Positions 36,359 through 49,063 of a DNA stretch of 64,000 nucleotides are shown piece after piece. A program made the position numbers and the translations under genes. Under the pieces are notes generated by a model. The model saw only the letters and a program-made list of their open reading frames with translations. It searched no databases and had not been told where the DNA came from. This DNA is from Neisseria perflava. GTDB taxonomy: Bacteria > Pseudomonadota > Gammaproteobacteria > Burkholderiales > Neisseriaceae. Within the stretch, counting starts at the first letter, position 1, and every line of letters begins with the position of its first letter. Location of the stretch: positions 2,108,001-2,172,000 of the forward strand of contig NZ_CP079818.1 in the NCBI RefSeq assembly GCF_019334725.1, in the 5' to 3' direction.

Positions 36359-37261
36359 TCAGACGGCCTTCTGCCCATACCTCATCAGCGTCATGCCGCC
36401 GACTGCCGCCGCGCAGCCTGCGACCAGCGAAATATGCAGCGGTTCGCCCAAAAACCACGCCGAAGACAGCACACCGAAAATCGGCACAAGCGTAATATAC
36501 GCCGCCGCACTGCCTGCGCCCAAAGTCTTTACGCCTTCGAAATACCACGCATAGGCCAATACCGTTGCGCCGATGACCAGCCACGCCAAGGCTGTCCAAC
36601 CGCGCCCATCCATTGCCGCTATCGCCTCAAACGGCACTCCATCCGTCCACAACGCCACCACCGACAACATCAACGCACCAATGAACGACGTTGCCGTCGT
36701 TACCGTCAGCGCATCTATCCCACGCAAAACCGCACGACCGATTAAGGTATAAGCCGCCCAACAAACCACGCAGCCGAAAATCAGCCACTCCCCCGCCTTG
36801 ATGCCGCCCGATAATACCGTCAACGGCTGCCCTTGCGTTACCACCATAATGGCACCGCCGACCGCCAGCAGCATACCCGCCAAAATCTTCGCGTTTAGAC
36901 GCTCGCCGAAAAACCAAGTTGCCAACAGCAGCGTCAACACGGGGTTCACCGCCACGACCACCGCCGCCTTGCCTGCCGGCATAGTCTGCAAACCCAGCAT
37001 AAAAAATACCGCATAGCCGCACACGCCGACGGAAGCGGCTGCCGTCAAACCCAGCCATTGTCGTGCCGACAAAGCCGCCAAAGTCGTGAACCTGCTACGC
37101 GCAAACAACCAGCCCAACAACAAAACCGAAGCCAGTACAAACCGAACCGCCCCGCCCGTCAGCGGTGGCAACGACTGCCCCAGCATCCGCCCCATCGGCC
37201 AAGACGCACCCCACAACACTGCCATTCCCAGCAGTTTCAAATGTACAGAATAACGTTCCAT
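36359..37261 (-). CDS. EamA/DMT-superfamily transporter
   Basis: 300-residue inner-membrane protein with ten predicted helices in two EamA repeats (first begins LGMAVLWGASWPMGRMLG; second begins GEWLIFGCVVCWAAYTLIGRAVL). Such proteins export small metabolites; the substrate is unknown. The start at 37261 (MERYSVHLKLLG) has GGGATG 5 bases upstream. The last codons AAG GCC GTC TGA are an uptake sequence, so it supplies the stop codon and the residues KAV. Confidence 0.9.
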   Translation of the reverse strand: MERYSVHLKLLGMAVLWGASWPMGRMLGQSLPPLTGGAVRFVLASVLLLGWLFARSRFTTLAALSARQWLGLTAAASVGVCGYAVFFMLGLQTMPAGKAAVVVAVNPVLTLLLATWFFGERLNAKILAGMLLAVGGAIMVVTQGQPLTVLSGGIKAGEWLIFGCVVCWAAYTLIGRAVLRGIDALTVTTATSFIGALMLSVVALWTDGVPFEAIAAMDGRGWTALAWLVIGATVLAYAWYFEGVKTLGAGSAAAYITLVPIFGVLSSAWFLGEPLHISLVAGCAAAVGGMTLMRYGQKAV

Positions 37262-37279
37262 CTCATCCCTTTTATCGAC

Positions 37280-37314
37280 AAAGGCCGTCTGAAAATGTTT
37301 CAGACGGCCTTTAT
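37280..37314 (-). terminator. Uptake-sequence terminator after the BPSS1780-type gene
   Basis: AAAGGCCGTCTGAAA faces TTTCAGACGGCCTTT; it separates the two membrane-protein genes on the minus strand. Confidence 0.8.
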
Positions 37315-37318
37315 CCAC

Positions 37319-38074
37319 TTAGGATTTTACAATACGACCATTAGGGTAAATACTGCGGTAAGCAATATAAGGAGCCAGCAGTAAAACTGCGCTGACAGGT
37401 AGGAATAGTAAAAGTATGATCATGATAATCCACTGGCCTAACATGCTGCCTAATACGCCCCACATAAAAGAATAGAGAGCCACACCTACAACATAAACTA
37501 ATATTGCAGGAATATTACACATAGCCGCTTTAACATTAGCTTTAATAGCCTCCCATGGCTTCAGACCATCTAAAACAATCAAAGCGGGGGTTAATAAAAA
37601 TATAGACAAAAGGACAATAACAATCAATACAACACCTATCATCATTGCCCAATGACCTGCAAAATATAGCGGAATGATAAGCAAACTAACAGCTATACTG
37701 AACAGCACCTGAAGTAACAATAAAATGAAAAAACTCATTTTTTTATCTAAAAAAACAATAAAAAAATCTTTCACATCAAATGCTTTTCCATTATTGATAT
37801 TGTTAGCAACATACATAGCTCCGCCTACTAAGCATGAACCCACCCAGCTGAATACAATACCTTTTAAACTAGAAAGCGCATTAATTCCTAGTAAGTCAAT
37901 AATAGAAACCACAAAGCCTACGACCATATAAGCCAATAATACGCCTATCCATTTCCACGGATGAAGTTTGAAAATACCGAAAGCGTCGGTAATCCACTTG
38001 ATGCCTGCAGAAGCAGGAAGGCGTTTGGGTTCGTGATATCGAACTTCCTGTGAAGTGGGTATTTGGTTTTCCAT
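37319..38074 (-). CDS. BPSS1780-family membrane protein
   Basis: 251-residue inner-membrane protein with about six helices. The start of the domain (KRLPASAGIKWITDAFGIFKLHPWKWIGVLL) and the WEAIKANVKAAMCNIPAILVY stretch fit the BPSS1780 family seen in beta- and gammaproteobacteria, function unknown. Codons are clearly more A/T-rich than in the neighbours glnS and the EamA gene, which may mean a later arrival or weaker selection. It has its own terminator. Confidence 0.8.
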   Translation of the reverse strand: MENQIPTSQEVRYHEPKRLPASAGIKWITDAFGIFKLHPWKWIGVLLAYMVVGFVVSIIDLLGINALSSLKGIVFSWVGSCLVGGAMYVANNINNGKAFDVKDFFIVFLDKKMSFFILLLLQVLFSIAVSLLIIPLYFAGHWAMMIGVVLIVIVLLSIFLLTPALIVLDGLKPWEAIKANVKAAMCNIPAILVYVVGVALYSFMWGVLGSMLGQWIIMIILLLFLPVSAVLLLAPYIAYRSIYPNGRIVKS

Positions 38075-38148
38075 AAAATTCCTATTATAAAATCAAAAAT
38101 TTAAACACAATAAAGGCAGCCAGTGCATACTGACTGCCTTCTTACCAA

Positions 38149-39837
<1,689 letters not shown>

Positions 39838-39869
39838 AATATTTCTTTGATGGAAAGATGATTTTCTGT

Positions 39870-39906
39870 TTTCAGACGGCCTGGGCATTCAATCAGGCCG
39901 TCTGAA
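39870..39906 (-). terminator. Inverted uptake-sequence pair between the DeoR-type gene and glnS
   Basis: TTTTCAGACGGCCTG faces CAGGCCGTCTGAAA across 11 bases. It can end transcription of the upstream DeoR-type gene on the minus strand. Confidence 0.7.
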
Positions 39907-39942
39907 AGGAATGGAATGATGGCTCAATTGTACCCGACTTGG

Positions 39943-40722
39943 CTACTTTGATACAGGGTCGGCAACCTGCCACGCCACGCCGCGCTCGTTTAGGGTTTTC
40001 TGCATGGCGGCGGATGGTGTGCGGTCGGTAAACAACTTATCGAATGCGCCGATATCGCCCAGTCGGACCAAGGCATTGCTGTTGAATTTACTGTGGTCGA
40101 CGCCGAGATAGCGCACGCGGGCATTGTTCACCATCGCCTGCATCACGCTGACTTCCTTGTAATCGTCATCCAAAAGCGAGCCGTCGTTTTCTATGCCGTG
40201 GGTACTCATGATGGCATAGTCGACTTTGAATTGGTTGATGAAATCGACGGTCGCCACGCCCGTAATGCCGCCGTCCAAGGGGCGGACCACGCCGGAAGCG
40301 ATGATGACCGTGTAGTCGGTACGCGCCGCAGTGATGGAGGCAGCGTAGATGTTGTTGGTGATAATCCGCAGGTTTTTACGCTGTCTGACCAACTCGGCGG
40401 CGACGGCTTCCATGGTTGTGCCGATGCTGATAAACAGCGAGGCATTATCGGGAATGGTGGCAGCAATCAGACGGGCAATGGCGTTTTTTTCCTGCTGCTG
40501 ATGGTTGCGCCGCTCCTGCCCTGCCGTTACGACTGAAACGTCTCCCAAAGATGCGCCGCCGTGATAGCGTTTGAGCTGCCCGGTTTCGCTCAATTCCTGC
40601 ACATCGCGGCGTATGGTTTGCGGCGTCACATCCAAATTCGCCGCCAGCTCTTCCACCGTCATGAAGTTATGTTCGCGGATAAGGGTGAGGATATGTTCGT
40701 GTCTTTGGATTTTGGGTTTCAT
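39943..40722 (-). CDS. DeoR/GlpR-family transcriptional regulator
   Basis: 259-residue repressor: N-terminal DeoR HTH (MKPKIQRHEHILTLIREHNFMTVEELAANLDVTPQTIRRDVQELSETGQLKRYHGGAS) and a C-terminal sugar-phosphate sensor domain (FISIGTTMEAVAAEL, IITNNIYAASI, DYAIMSTHGIENDGSLLDDD, LGVDHSKF). The closest known type is GlpR, which senses glycerol-3-phosphate. No glp or sugar operon is next to it, so its target lies elsewhere. Confidence 0.93.
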   Translation of the reverse strand: MKPKIQRHEHILTLIREHNFMTVEELAANLDVTPQTIRRDVQELSETGQLKRYHGGASLGDVSVVTAGQERRNHQQQEKNAIARLIAATIPDNASLFISIGTTMEAVAAELVRQRKNLRIITNNIYAASITAARTDYTVIIASGVVRPLDGGITGVATVDFINQFKVDYAIMSTHGIENDGSLLDDDYKEVSVMQAMVNNARVRYLGVDHSKFNSNALVRLGDIGAFDKLFTDRTPSAAMQKTLNERGVAWQVADPVSK

Positions 40723-40750
40723 GGCGTTTTGCTTTGCAGGGATAAACCAA

Positions 40751-40784
40751 TGGCCGTCTGAATATTTCAGACGGCCTTTTTATT
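40751..40784 (-). terminator. Uptake-sequence terminator of the GntR-type gene
   Basis: TGGCCGTCTGAA faces TTTCAGACGGCCTTTTTATT; it lies between the GntR-type and DeoR-type genes. Confidence 0.75.
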
Positions 40785-40794
40785 GTCAAACCGA

Positions 40795-41508
40795 TTACAT
40801 TTCGAGTTTCTGTTCCAAGCGTTCGATGCACGCGCTCAAGTGGCGGCGCATGACTTTGGTCACACGGTTGCGCTTGCCGGCCACTAATAAATCGAGGATT
40901 TCGCGGTGTTCATGGTGCGAATTGGAATTAATGGTGCGCTTTTCTTTGCGAAGCGGATCGGAAACGGCCACAATCAATGAAGAGCGCGCGCACAAGGTAT
41001 TCATGATTTCAAACAGAACATCGTTGTCCAGCAGCCGCGCCAATTCGACATGGAAGGCATTGGACAGGCGGTTCCAACCCACGCGGTCTCCGCTTTCGGA
41101 GGCTGCGCCCTCTTGCTCAATCATGGCGTAAAGCGGTTGCAGGCGCGTTTCCAAATCAGGCATATCGATAAGGACGCTCAGAATCATGCTTTCCATTTCG
41201 ATACGCGTGTTGAACACGTCTTTCATTTCTTTCAAGTCCGGCACATGGACAAATGCGCCGCGGTTGGGCTGCAAATCGACGATTTTATCGTGCGCCAAAA
41301 GCGATAATGCGCCACGCACGGTATTGCGCGAGCAAACCATTTGCCGGCAAAGCTCGGACTCGGTCAGTTTTTTACCCGGCAGCAGCAGATGGTCGGTAAT
41401 CCCGTCCAAAATCAATGCGTACACGCGGAAGAGTTCGGAATCGTGACGCTCTTCCAAAATAAGTGATGAAGTTGCAGGCGCAACATTGGTATTATTTTCG
41501 TAATCCAT
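40795..41508 (-). CDS. GntR-family (FadR/FCD subgroup) transcriptional regulator
   Basis: 237-residue regulator: winged HTH (GKKLTESELCRQMVCSRNTVRGALSLLAHDKIVDLQPNRGAFV) and an all-helical FCD effector domain (FNTRIEMESMILSVLI, FHVELARLLDNDVLFEIM, HHEHREILDLLVAGK) with the His/Asp residues that bind a metal and a carboxylate ligand. Such regulators often control lactate, gluconate or amino-acid genes; GdhR of meningococcus is one relative by type, but I cannot claim orthology. A divergent promoter with an overlapping palindrome lies about 80-95 bases upstream, with no gene behind it. Confidence 0.92.
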   Translation of the reverse strand: MDYENNTNVAPATSSLILEERHDSELFRVYALILDGITDHLLLPGKKLTESELCRQMVCSRNTVRGALSLLAHDKIVDLQPNRGAFVHVPDLKEMKDVFNTRIEMESMILSVLIDMPDLETRLQPLYAMIEQEGAASESGDRVGWNRLSNAFHVELARLLDNDVLFEIMNTLCARSSLIVAVSDPLRKEKRTINSNSHHEHREILDLLVAGKRNRVTKVMRRHLSACIERLEQKLEM

Positions 41509-41588
41509 AATGTTTCCCCAGTATCCGTATTAAGGCGCAAGCGTTTACAAACCAGCATCTTTCGGGGTTGTTTAAAATATAATTAAAA

Positions 41589-41621
41589 ATTGTTGACAAT
41601 GTTAAACGAAACTTGCACAAT
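41589..41621 (+). promoter_or_regulatory. Promoter with overlapping operator-like palindrome, divergent from the GntR gene
   Basis: TTGACA (41593-41598), an exact 17-base spacer and CACAAT (41616-41621). The palindrome ATTGT-TG-ACAAT (41589-41600) covers the -35 and resembles the TNGT...ACNA half-sites of FadR-type regulators. Confidence 0.55.
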
Positions 41622-41627
41622 GAGATC

Positions 41628-41725
41628 AACAAGCCAAGTTATAAAGGCTGATAGAGAGAGAAGAAAAAGGAATAAAAAGCAAGCAGATATATTCATGTTA
41701 ATGCGTGAATATATCTGCTTTTTTT
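41628..41725 (+). ncRNA. Candidate small RNA (or remnant leader) of about 100 nt
   Basis: Transcription from the promoter above would give about 98 nt: an A/G-rich single-stranded stretch (GAGAGAGAAGAAAAAGG near 41654-41670), then a perfect 15-bp stem (41681-41695 with 41706-41720), a 10-base loop and seven T. There is no reading frame longer than 12 codons. Strong promoter, unstructured body and Rho-independent end are the layout of Hfq-type small RNAs. Alternatively a gene was deleted between promoter and terminator. The 5' end is inferred. Confidence 0.45.
41681..41725 (+). terminator. Very strong intrinsic terminator
   Basis: AAGCAGATATATTCA pairs fully with TGAATATATCTGCTT and is followed by TTTTT. 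Confidence 0.9.
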
Positions 41726-41770
41726 GTGGGTAGCCGGTTCACGCTCCTGCACGCCCACCCTAAAACCGCC

Positions 41771-42190
41771 CTATTCTGTTTCAACTATCTCGAAGCTGTG
41801 GCTCATTTTTGCCGCTTTGCCCAGCATAATCGATGCGGAGCAATATTTTTCGGCAGACATCTGTACGGCGCGTTCAATCGCGCTTTCTTGCAAATCCCGA
41901 CCATACACTTTGAAATGGATATGGATTTCGGTAAACACGCGCGGCGCGGTGTCGGCGCGTTTGGCAGTCACTTCGGCACGGCAGTCGGTGATTTTTTGGC
42001 GTTGTTTCTCGGCAATCATCACGACATCGATACTGGAACAGCCTGCTACACCCAACAACAGCATTTCCATCGGGCTGGGGCCGCGTTTGACTTTGCCTTC
42101 AGCCGCCGCACCTTCCATCACAACGCTGTGTCCGTTTGCCGTTGTACCGACGAAGCACATTCCGTCTATCCATTTTGAAGTAACTTGCAT
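41771..42190 (-). CDS. OsmC-family protein (YhfA-like)
   Basis: 139 residues. Two conserved cysteines, Cys51 (LLGVAGCSSIDVV) and Cys117 (AEKYCSASIML), define the OsmC peroxide-reductase fold; the GPSPMEMLLLGVAGC segment matches the YhfA subgroup. YhfA-type members often lack proven peroxidase activity. Convergent with the candidate small RNA. Confidence 0.92.
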   Translation of the reverse strand: MQVTSKWIDGMCFVGTTANGHSVVMEGAAAEGKVKRGPSPMEMLLLGVAGCSSIDVVMIAEKQRQKITDCRAEVTAKRADTAPRVFTEIHIHFKVYGRDLQESAIERAVQMSAEKYCSASIMLGKAAKMSHSFEIVETE

Positions 42191-42301
42191 GGTGTCTTTT
42201 TTATCCGTAAAAGCATTAATCCGATATTGTAAACAATTTCAAGTGATAAACCTAGTCAGGCCGTCTGAAAAATACAATCAATTACAATCGGCCTGAACGC
42301 A

Positions 42302-43111
42302 TTATTCGTCCCGATACGCCCAGTGGTTGACCGGCCCGTGCCCTGCCCCGATGCCCAAAGGATGGGAAATGGCGGCGGCAATATAGTTTTTTGCCGTTTG
42401 AACTGCCTCGGGCACGCTAAACCCTTTTGCCAACTCGGCCGTGATGCAGGCAGAAAATGTGCAGCCTGTGCCATGCGTATGCGGCGTTGGGAAACGTTTG
42501 CTGTTCAGCTCGATGGTCTCGTATGGCGTAAACAGCCAGTCGGTGCAATATTCGCTTTGGCTGTCGGCAAGATGGCCGCCTTTAATCACCACATTTTTTA
42601 CGCCCCAATCCTGAAGAATTTTGGCGGCACGTTCCGCATCTTGGCGGTTTTCAATATTGATGCCCGTCAAGGCCTGCGCTTCGGGCAGATTGGGCGTCAA
42701 GACGTCCGTATGCGGCAGCAACAGGCGTTTCATGGCTTCGACGGCTGAGTTTTCCAACAACGGCGCGCCGCCTTTGGCAATCATGACCGGGTCCAACACG
42801 CGTTTGCCGAAGTCGCATTCGGCCGTTTGTTCCGCCACGCATTCGATAATTTCCGCCGTACCCAGCATGCCGATTTTATAAGCGCGGATGTGGAAATCCT
42901 CCTGAATCGCGGCAATCTGCGCGGCAATCATGTCGGTCGGTATCGGATGCACCGCCGATACGCCCAAAGTATTTTGTGCGGTAACCGCTGTCAGTACGCT
43001 GGTGCCGAACACGCCGCGCATCTGAAATGTCTTTAAATCCGCCTGTATGCCCGCGCCGCCTCCGGAATCTGAGCCGGCAATCGTCAGCGTTTGAATAAAA
43101 AGTTCGTCCAT
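42302..43111 (-). CDS. thiD: Hydroxymethylpyrimidine/phosphomethylpyrimidine kinase
   Basis: Thiamine pathway kinase that phosphorylates HMP and HMP-P. 269 residues from MDELFIQTLTIAGSDSGGGAGIQADLKTF; this second of two adjacent ATGs is chosen because AGGAGG stands 5 bases before it. Other motifs are DPVMIAKGGAPLL, TPNLPEAQALTG, VVIKGGHL and the catalytic HGTGCTFSACI. No TPP riboswitch is visible upstream. Confidence 0.96.
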   Translation of the reverse strand: MDELFIQTLTIAGSDSGGGAGIQADLKTFQMRGVFGTSVLTAVTAQNTLGVSAVHPIPTDMIAAQIAAIQEDFHIRAYKIGMLGTAEIIECVAEQTAECDFGKRVLDPVMIAKGGAPLLENSAVEAMKRLLLPHTDVLTPNLPEAQALTGINIENRQDAERAAKILQDWGVKNVVIKGGHLADSQSEYCTDWLFTPYETIELNSKRFPTPHTHGTGCTFSACITAELAKGFSVPEAVQTAKNYIAAAISHPLGIGAGHGPVNHWAYRDE

Positions 43112-43271
43112 CATATCCTCCTGTTTTTCAGACGGCCTTGTGTTTATCGTTGTTGAGAGCAGTTTGGTTTTATCCGCAAACAAAGGCATGCGCCGTTTAT
43201 CTTTCCGAAAGTCTTATTTGTTGTTTTACCCAAAACAAACGTACGTTCTCGGGCGGAATATCTTAACAAAC

Positions 43272-43315
43272 AAAAGGCCGTCTGAAAACTATTTTCATTT
43301 TCAGACGGCCTGTTC
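43272..43315. terminator. Uptake-sequence terminator of gcvP
   Basis: AAAAGGCCGTCTGAAAA faces TTTTCAGACGGCCT across a T-rich loop, 20 bases after the gcvP stop on the minus strand. Confidence 0.78.
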
Positions 43316-43335
43316 AATTTTAAACCTATTCAGGC

Positions 43336-46188
<2,853 letters not shown>

Positions 46189-46243
46189 TTCTACTCCTTC
46201 GGTGTTATCGATATCAACACTGTTTTTTCTTGCAGATGTTGTT

Positions 46244-46795
46244 TCAGACGGCCTCCGCCCACTTTGGACGACATGCCAATATTTCCCTATAAACCGGACA
46301 GGTTTCCACATGTGCGCCGGGTAGGTAGCCGGTACTCATCAGAAATTCGCCGACGATTTCGCCGCCGACAAATTTGAAATGTTTTTTAAACAGCTTCACC
46401 CATTCAGCCTTGTCGAGCGGATGGTGTGTATCCAGCCAGTTTTTGAATGAGCCGTATTCTTGCTGTATTTGTTTGATTTGTCGCGCATTGTAGATGGCTG
46501 CGTTGATTTTCAGGCGGTTGCGGACGATGCCTGCATCGGCAAGCAGCCGCTCAATATCGGTTTCGTCAAATGCGGCGACCATATCGATATCGAAACCTTT
46601 AAATGCCGTCTGAAATGCCTGCTGCTTTTTCAGCATCAGCGTCCAGCTCAATCCTGCCTGATTGATTTCCAACACCAGCCACTCAAACAATTCATTGTCG
46701 TCCTCAATCGGAAAACCGTATTGCGTGTCGTGATAATGTTTGTTGGGGTTGTCCGTATCGTCGGGAAGCGTGGCGACAAATTCGCAGTAATTCAT
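46244..46795 (-). CDS. tag: DNA-3-methyladenine glycosylase I
   Basis: Base-excision repair enzyme for 3-methyladenine. 183 residues from [57 protein letters not shown]. The usual zinc-binding N-terminus (C-x-W...) starts with NYCEF, and the zinc His/Cys near the end is [10 protein letters not shown]. It sits 55 bases before gcvP on the same strand, inside the gcv cluster, and has no functional link to glycine cleavage. No good Shine-Dalgarno. Confidence 0.93.
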   Translation of the reverse strand: MNYCEFVATLPDDTDNPNKHYHDTQYGFPIEDDNELFEWLVLEINQAGLSWTLMLKKQQAFQTAFKGFDIDMVAAFDETDIERLLADAGIVRNRLKINAAIYNARQIKQIQQEYGSFKNWLDTHHPLDKAEWVKLFKKHFKFVGGEIVGEFLMSTGYLPGAHVETCPVYREILACRPKWAEAV

Positions 46796-46819
46796 GTTTG
46801 CTGAGGAAAAATTGAAACA

Positions 46820-46853
46820 AAGGCCGTCTGAAAGCATTTTTCAGACGACCTAA
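46820..46853 (-). terminator. Inverted uptake-sequence pair between gcvH and tag
   Basis: AAGGCCGTCTGAAA faces TTTTCAGACGACCT; the second arm carries one change (ACGACC), giving a mismatch in the stem. Confidence 0.65.
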
Positions 46854-46902
46854 GACCTGCAATATCAAACAGATGAAAAACCTGTTTGAATGTTTGCAAA
46901 AA

Positions 46903-47286
46903 TCAAGCTACTTCGCCTGCGTATTGTTCGGCAGTCAGCAGACCGTCGTAATCGGCAGGGTTGGCAGGTTTGATTTTGAAGAACCAGCCTGCGCCGTAAG
47001 GGTCGCTGTTGGCAGTTTCCGGAGCGCTTGGTAAATCTTCGTTGACGGCAACGATTTCGCCTGCAATCGGAGCGTATACGTCAGATGCGGCTTTTACAGA
47101 CTCAACCACACCGGCTTGCTCTTCGGCAGCCAGGTTTGCGCCGACTTCTGGCAGCTCGACAAACACGATGTCGCCCAACAGCTCTTGCGCGTGATGGGTA
47201 ATGCCGACGGTGATGGTACCGTCTTCTTCAAGGCGCAGCCATTCGTGGCTGGCAACGTATTTCAGTTCTGCTGGGATGTTGCTCAT
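46903..47286 (-). CDS. gcvH: Glycine cleavage system H protein
   Basis: 128-residue lipoyl carrier. [23 protein letters not shown] at the start; the lipoylated residue is Lys65 in [19 protein letters not shown] lies 9 bases before the chosen start, and the in-frame upstream ATG includes uptake-sequence-derived residues and is rejected. Between gcvT and tag. Confidence 0.98.
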   Translation of the reverse strand: MSNIPAELKYVASHEWLRLEEDGTITVGITHHAQELLGDIVFVELPEVGANLAAEEQAGVVESVKAASDVYAPIAGEIVAVNEDLPSAPETANSDPYGAGWFFKIKPANPADYDGLLTAEQYAGEVA

Positions 47287-47407
47287 GGTTTGATACTCCA
47301 TTAATAGGGGGTTATTTTCAGACGGCATCTTCATGAATCAATATCCACAGATGCCTTGTTCAATGCTTTCTACAAACGTCCGTACCGGACGACAATTAAA
47401 ACCTGCT

Positions 47408-47444
47408 TTCAGACGGCCCTTAACAAATAAAGGCCGTCTGAACC
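47408..47444 (-). terminator. Inverted uptake-sequence pair between gcvT and gcvH
   Basis: TTTCAGACGGCCCTT faces AAAGGCCGTCTGAA; on the minus strand it can end or attenuate gcvT transcripts before gcvH. Confidence 0.65.
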
Positions 47445-47448
47445 GATA

Positions 47449-48549
47449 TTAATCAAACTGTTTTTGACCGTTGCGGACGAACGGCAGCTTCAGTACGCGT
47501 ACGTCCACTTCTTTGCCGCGAATCAGGACTTTGGCGGTATCGCCGTCAAAGTCTTTCGGTACGCGCGCGATGGCGATGGATTGTTTCAGGCTTGGAGAGA
47601 ATACGCCGCTGGTGGTTTCGCCTTGGCCTTTGTCGGTCAACACTTCCATATGCGCGCGCAGGATGCCGCCTTTTTCGAGCAACAGGCCGACCTGTTTGAC
47701 GGCAACGCCTTTTTCTTTCAATGCCAGCAAGGCGGCTTTGCCGACGAAATCGCGGCTTTCGTCTTTTAAGTCAACGGTCCAACCCATGCCTGCTTCGAGC
47801 GGGCTGGTATTGTCGTCCATATCGTTGCCGTAGAGGTTCATACCGGCTTCCATGCGCAGGGTGTCGCGTGCGCCGAGGCCGCAAGGTTGTACGCCTGCTG
47901 CTTGCAGGGCTTTGAAGAATGCGACGGCTTCAGTGCCCGGCAGAATCACTTCGACGCCGTCTTCGCCGGTATAGCCTGTACGGGCGACAAACCAGTCGTT
48001 ACCCAAGTCTGCACCTTGGAACGGTTTGAGGCCGTGAATCACGTCCGCCCATTCAGGTTTGACGGTCAGGAGTTTTTCGATGGCTTTCGGGCCTTGTACG
48101 GCGAGCATACCGAGGTCGTAGCGCGGATTGAAGGCAACGCCGAACTCTTGGCCGACTTTGTGGAATTGCGCCGTGTCTTTTTCGCGGGTCGCGCCGTTGG
48201 ACACGATGCGGTATTGTGTTTCGGCTTCGTTGGTGCGGTAAACGATCAAGTCGTCAATCACGCCGCCGTTGTCGTTGAGCAAAGCGGAATAAAGGGCTTT
48301 GCCGACAAAAGCGAGTTTGGCGACATCGTTGGCAATCAATTTGCGGAAAAAAGCTTTGGCATTTGCGCCTGCTACGTCGGTAACGAGCATATGGGATACG
48401 TCAAACATACCGGCGTCGGTACGCACGGCTTCGTGTTCGGCGATTTGTGAACCATAATGGATGGGCAGCTCCCAGCCGGCAAAATCTACCAGCTTCGCGC
48501 CTGCATCTTGATGGGCTTGATGAAATGGGGTGGTTTTCAGAGCAGTCAT
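47449..48549 (-). CDS. gcvT: Glycine cleavage system T protein (aminomethyltransferase)
   Basis: Moves the aminomethyl carbon to tetrahydrofolate, releasing ammonia. 366 residues, [35 protein letters not shown]. Folate-site motifs include [24 protein letters not shown] and [22 protein letters not shown]. First of the gcv cluster, directly behind a tandem glycine riboswitch. The ATG at 48549 with GGAG 10 bases upstream is preferred over a TTG two codons earlier. Confidence 0.98.
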   Translation of the reverse strand: MTALKTTPFHQAHQDAGAKLVDFAGWELPIHYGSQIAEHEAVRTDAGMFDVSHMLVTDVAGANAKAFFRKLIANDVAKLAFVGKALYSALLNDNGGVIDDLIVYRTNEAETQYRIVSNGATREKDTAQFHKVGQEFGVAFNPRYDLGMLAVQGPKAIEKLLTVKPEWADVIHGLKPFQGADLGNDWFVARTGYTGEDGVEVILPGTEAVAFFKALQAAGVQPCGLGARDTLRMEAGMNLYGNDMDDNTSPLEAGMGWTVDLKDESRDFVGKAALLALKEKGVAVKQVGLLLEKGGILRAHMEVLTDKGQGETTSGVFSPSLKQSIAIARVPKDFDGDTAKVLIRGKEVDVRVLKLPFVRNGQKQFD

Positions 48550-48585
48550 TCTCAAGTTTCTCCGGATTTTTTGTTCAGATGCCGC

Positions 48586-48603
48586 CCGCGCACCTATGCG
48601 CGG
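48586..48603 (-). promoter_or_regulatory. Hairpin in the expression platform of the glycine riboswitch
   Basis: CCGCGCA and TGCGCGG around a CCTA loop, between aptamer II and the gcvT ribosome-binding site. It has no adjacent T run, so control may act on translation or through Rho. Confidence 0.5.
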
Positions 48604-48611
48604 ATGACCCT

Positions 48612-48850
48612 ATCTGTCCTTGAACCTGAGATTTTCGGCCGTATCCGCATGATGGCAAACCAGTCTGCTCACTGCTTTGCGCGGTTGTCTGAATGGTGGT
48701 TCAGACGGCCTTCTCCCCTTCGGTGGACGTTATTCCAACGCCGCTCTCCAGATTGTTTGTTTCAATGTGCAGTCCCTGATACCTGAGCGATTTAAGGGTG
48801 TCTGCGCCTTCGGTGGTTACATTGTAGTTGGGTGTAACACTCTCCTGCAC
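48612..48850 (-). promoter_or_regulatory. Tandem glycine riboswitch upstream of gcvT
   Basis: On the minus strand aptamer I (48850-48767) reads GTGCAGGAGAGTG ... CCACCGAAGGCGCA ... CGCTCAGGTATCAGGGACTGCAC, with P1 closed by GTGCA/TGCAC. Aptamer II (48753-48612) reads TCTGGAGAGC ... CCACCGAAGGGGAGAAGG ... AATCTCAGGTTCAAGGACAGA. The GGAGAG, CCGAAGG and CTCAGGT blocks of both aptamers match the known glycine class. Two aptamers before gcvT is the arrangement that turns on glycine cleavage when glycine is abundant. Aptamer II has an unusually long P3 containing an uptake sequence. Confidence 0.9.
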
Positions 48851-48858
48851 ATTTCCCG

Positions 48859-48887
48859 ATTATGTCTTGAATCGGCGGTTTGGGCAA
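48859..48887 (-). promoter_or_regulatory. Promoter of the riboswitch-gcvT transcript
   Basis: Minus strand: TTGCCC (48887-48882), exact 17-base spacer, CATAAT (48864-48859). The transcript would start at about 48852, at the very edge of aptamer I. Confidence 0.65.
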
Positions 48888-48893
48888 GTAGCC

Positions 48894-48927
48894 GACGAAT
48901 ATTTATGATGTGAATATTCGTCTTTTT
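48894..48927 (+). terminator. Stem-loop with T tail between the gcvT promoter and ubiB
   Basis: GACGAATATT pairs perfectly with AATATTCGTC across a 9-base loop and is followed by TTTTT on the plus strand. It would end any transcript coming through the riboswitch from the antisense side and would insulate ubiB. Confidence 0.7.
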
Positions 48928-49063
48928 ATTGGGGCGGCAAAACCTGAGCCTTTATAAAATTGTTAACTATGCGGCAAATGTTTTTGCAAAAGTCTCAGGC
49001 CGTCTGAAGCCCTTACCCGTTTTTCCTATATAATTCTGTTTTTTCGATTTATCCGCGTCCATC

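Noticed and set aside
43112..43335. TPP riboswitch upstream of thiD
   Set aside because: No CTGAGA core and no matching stems were found.
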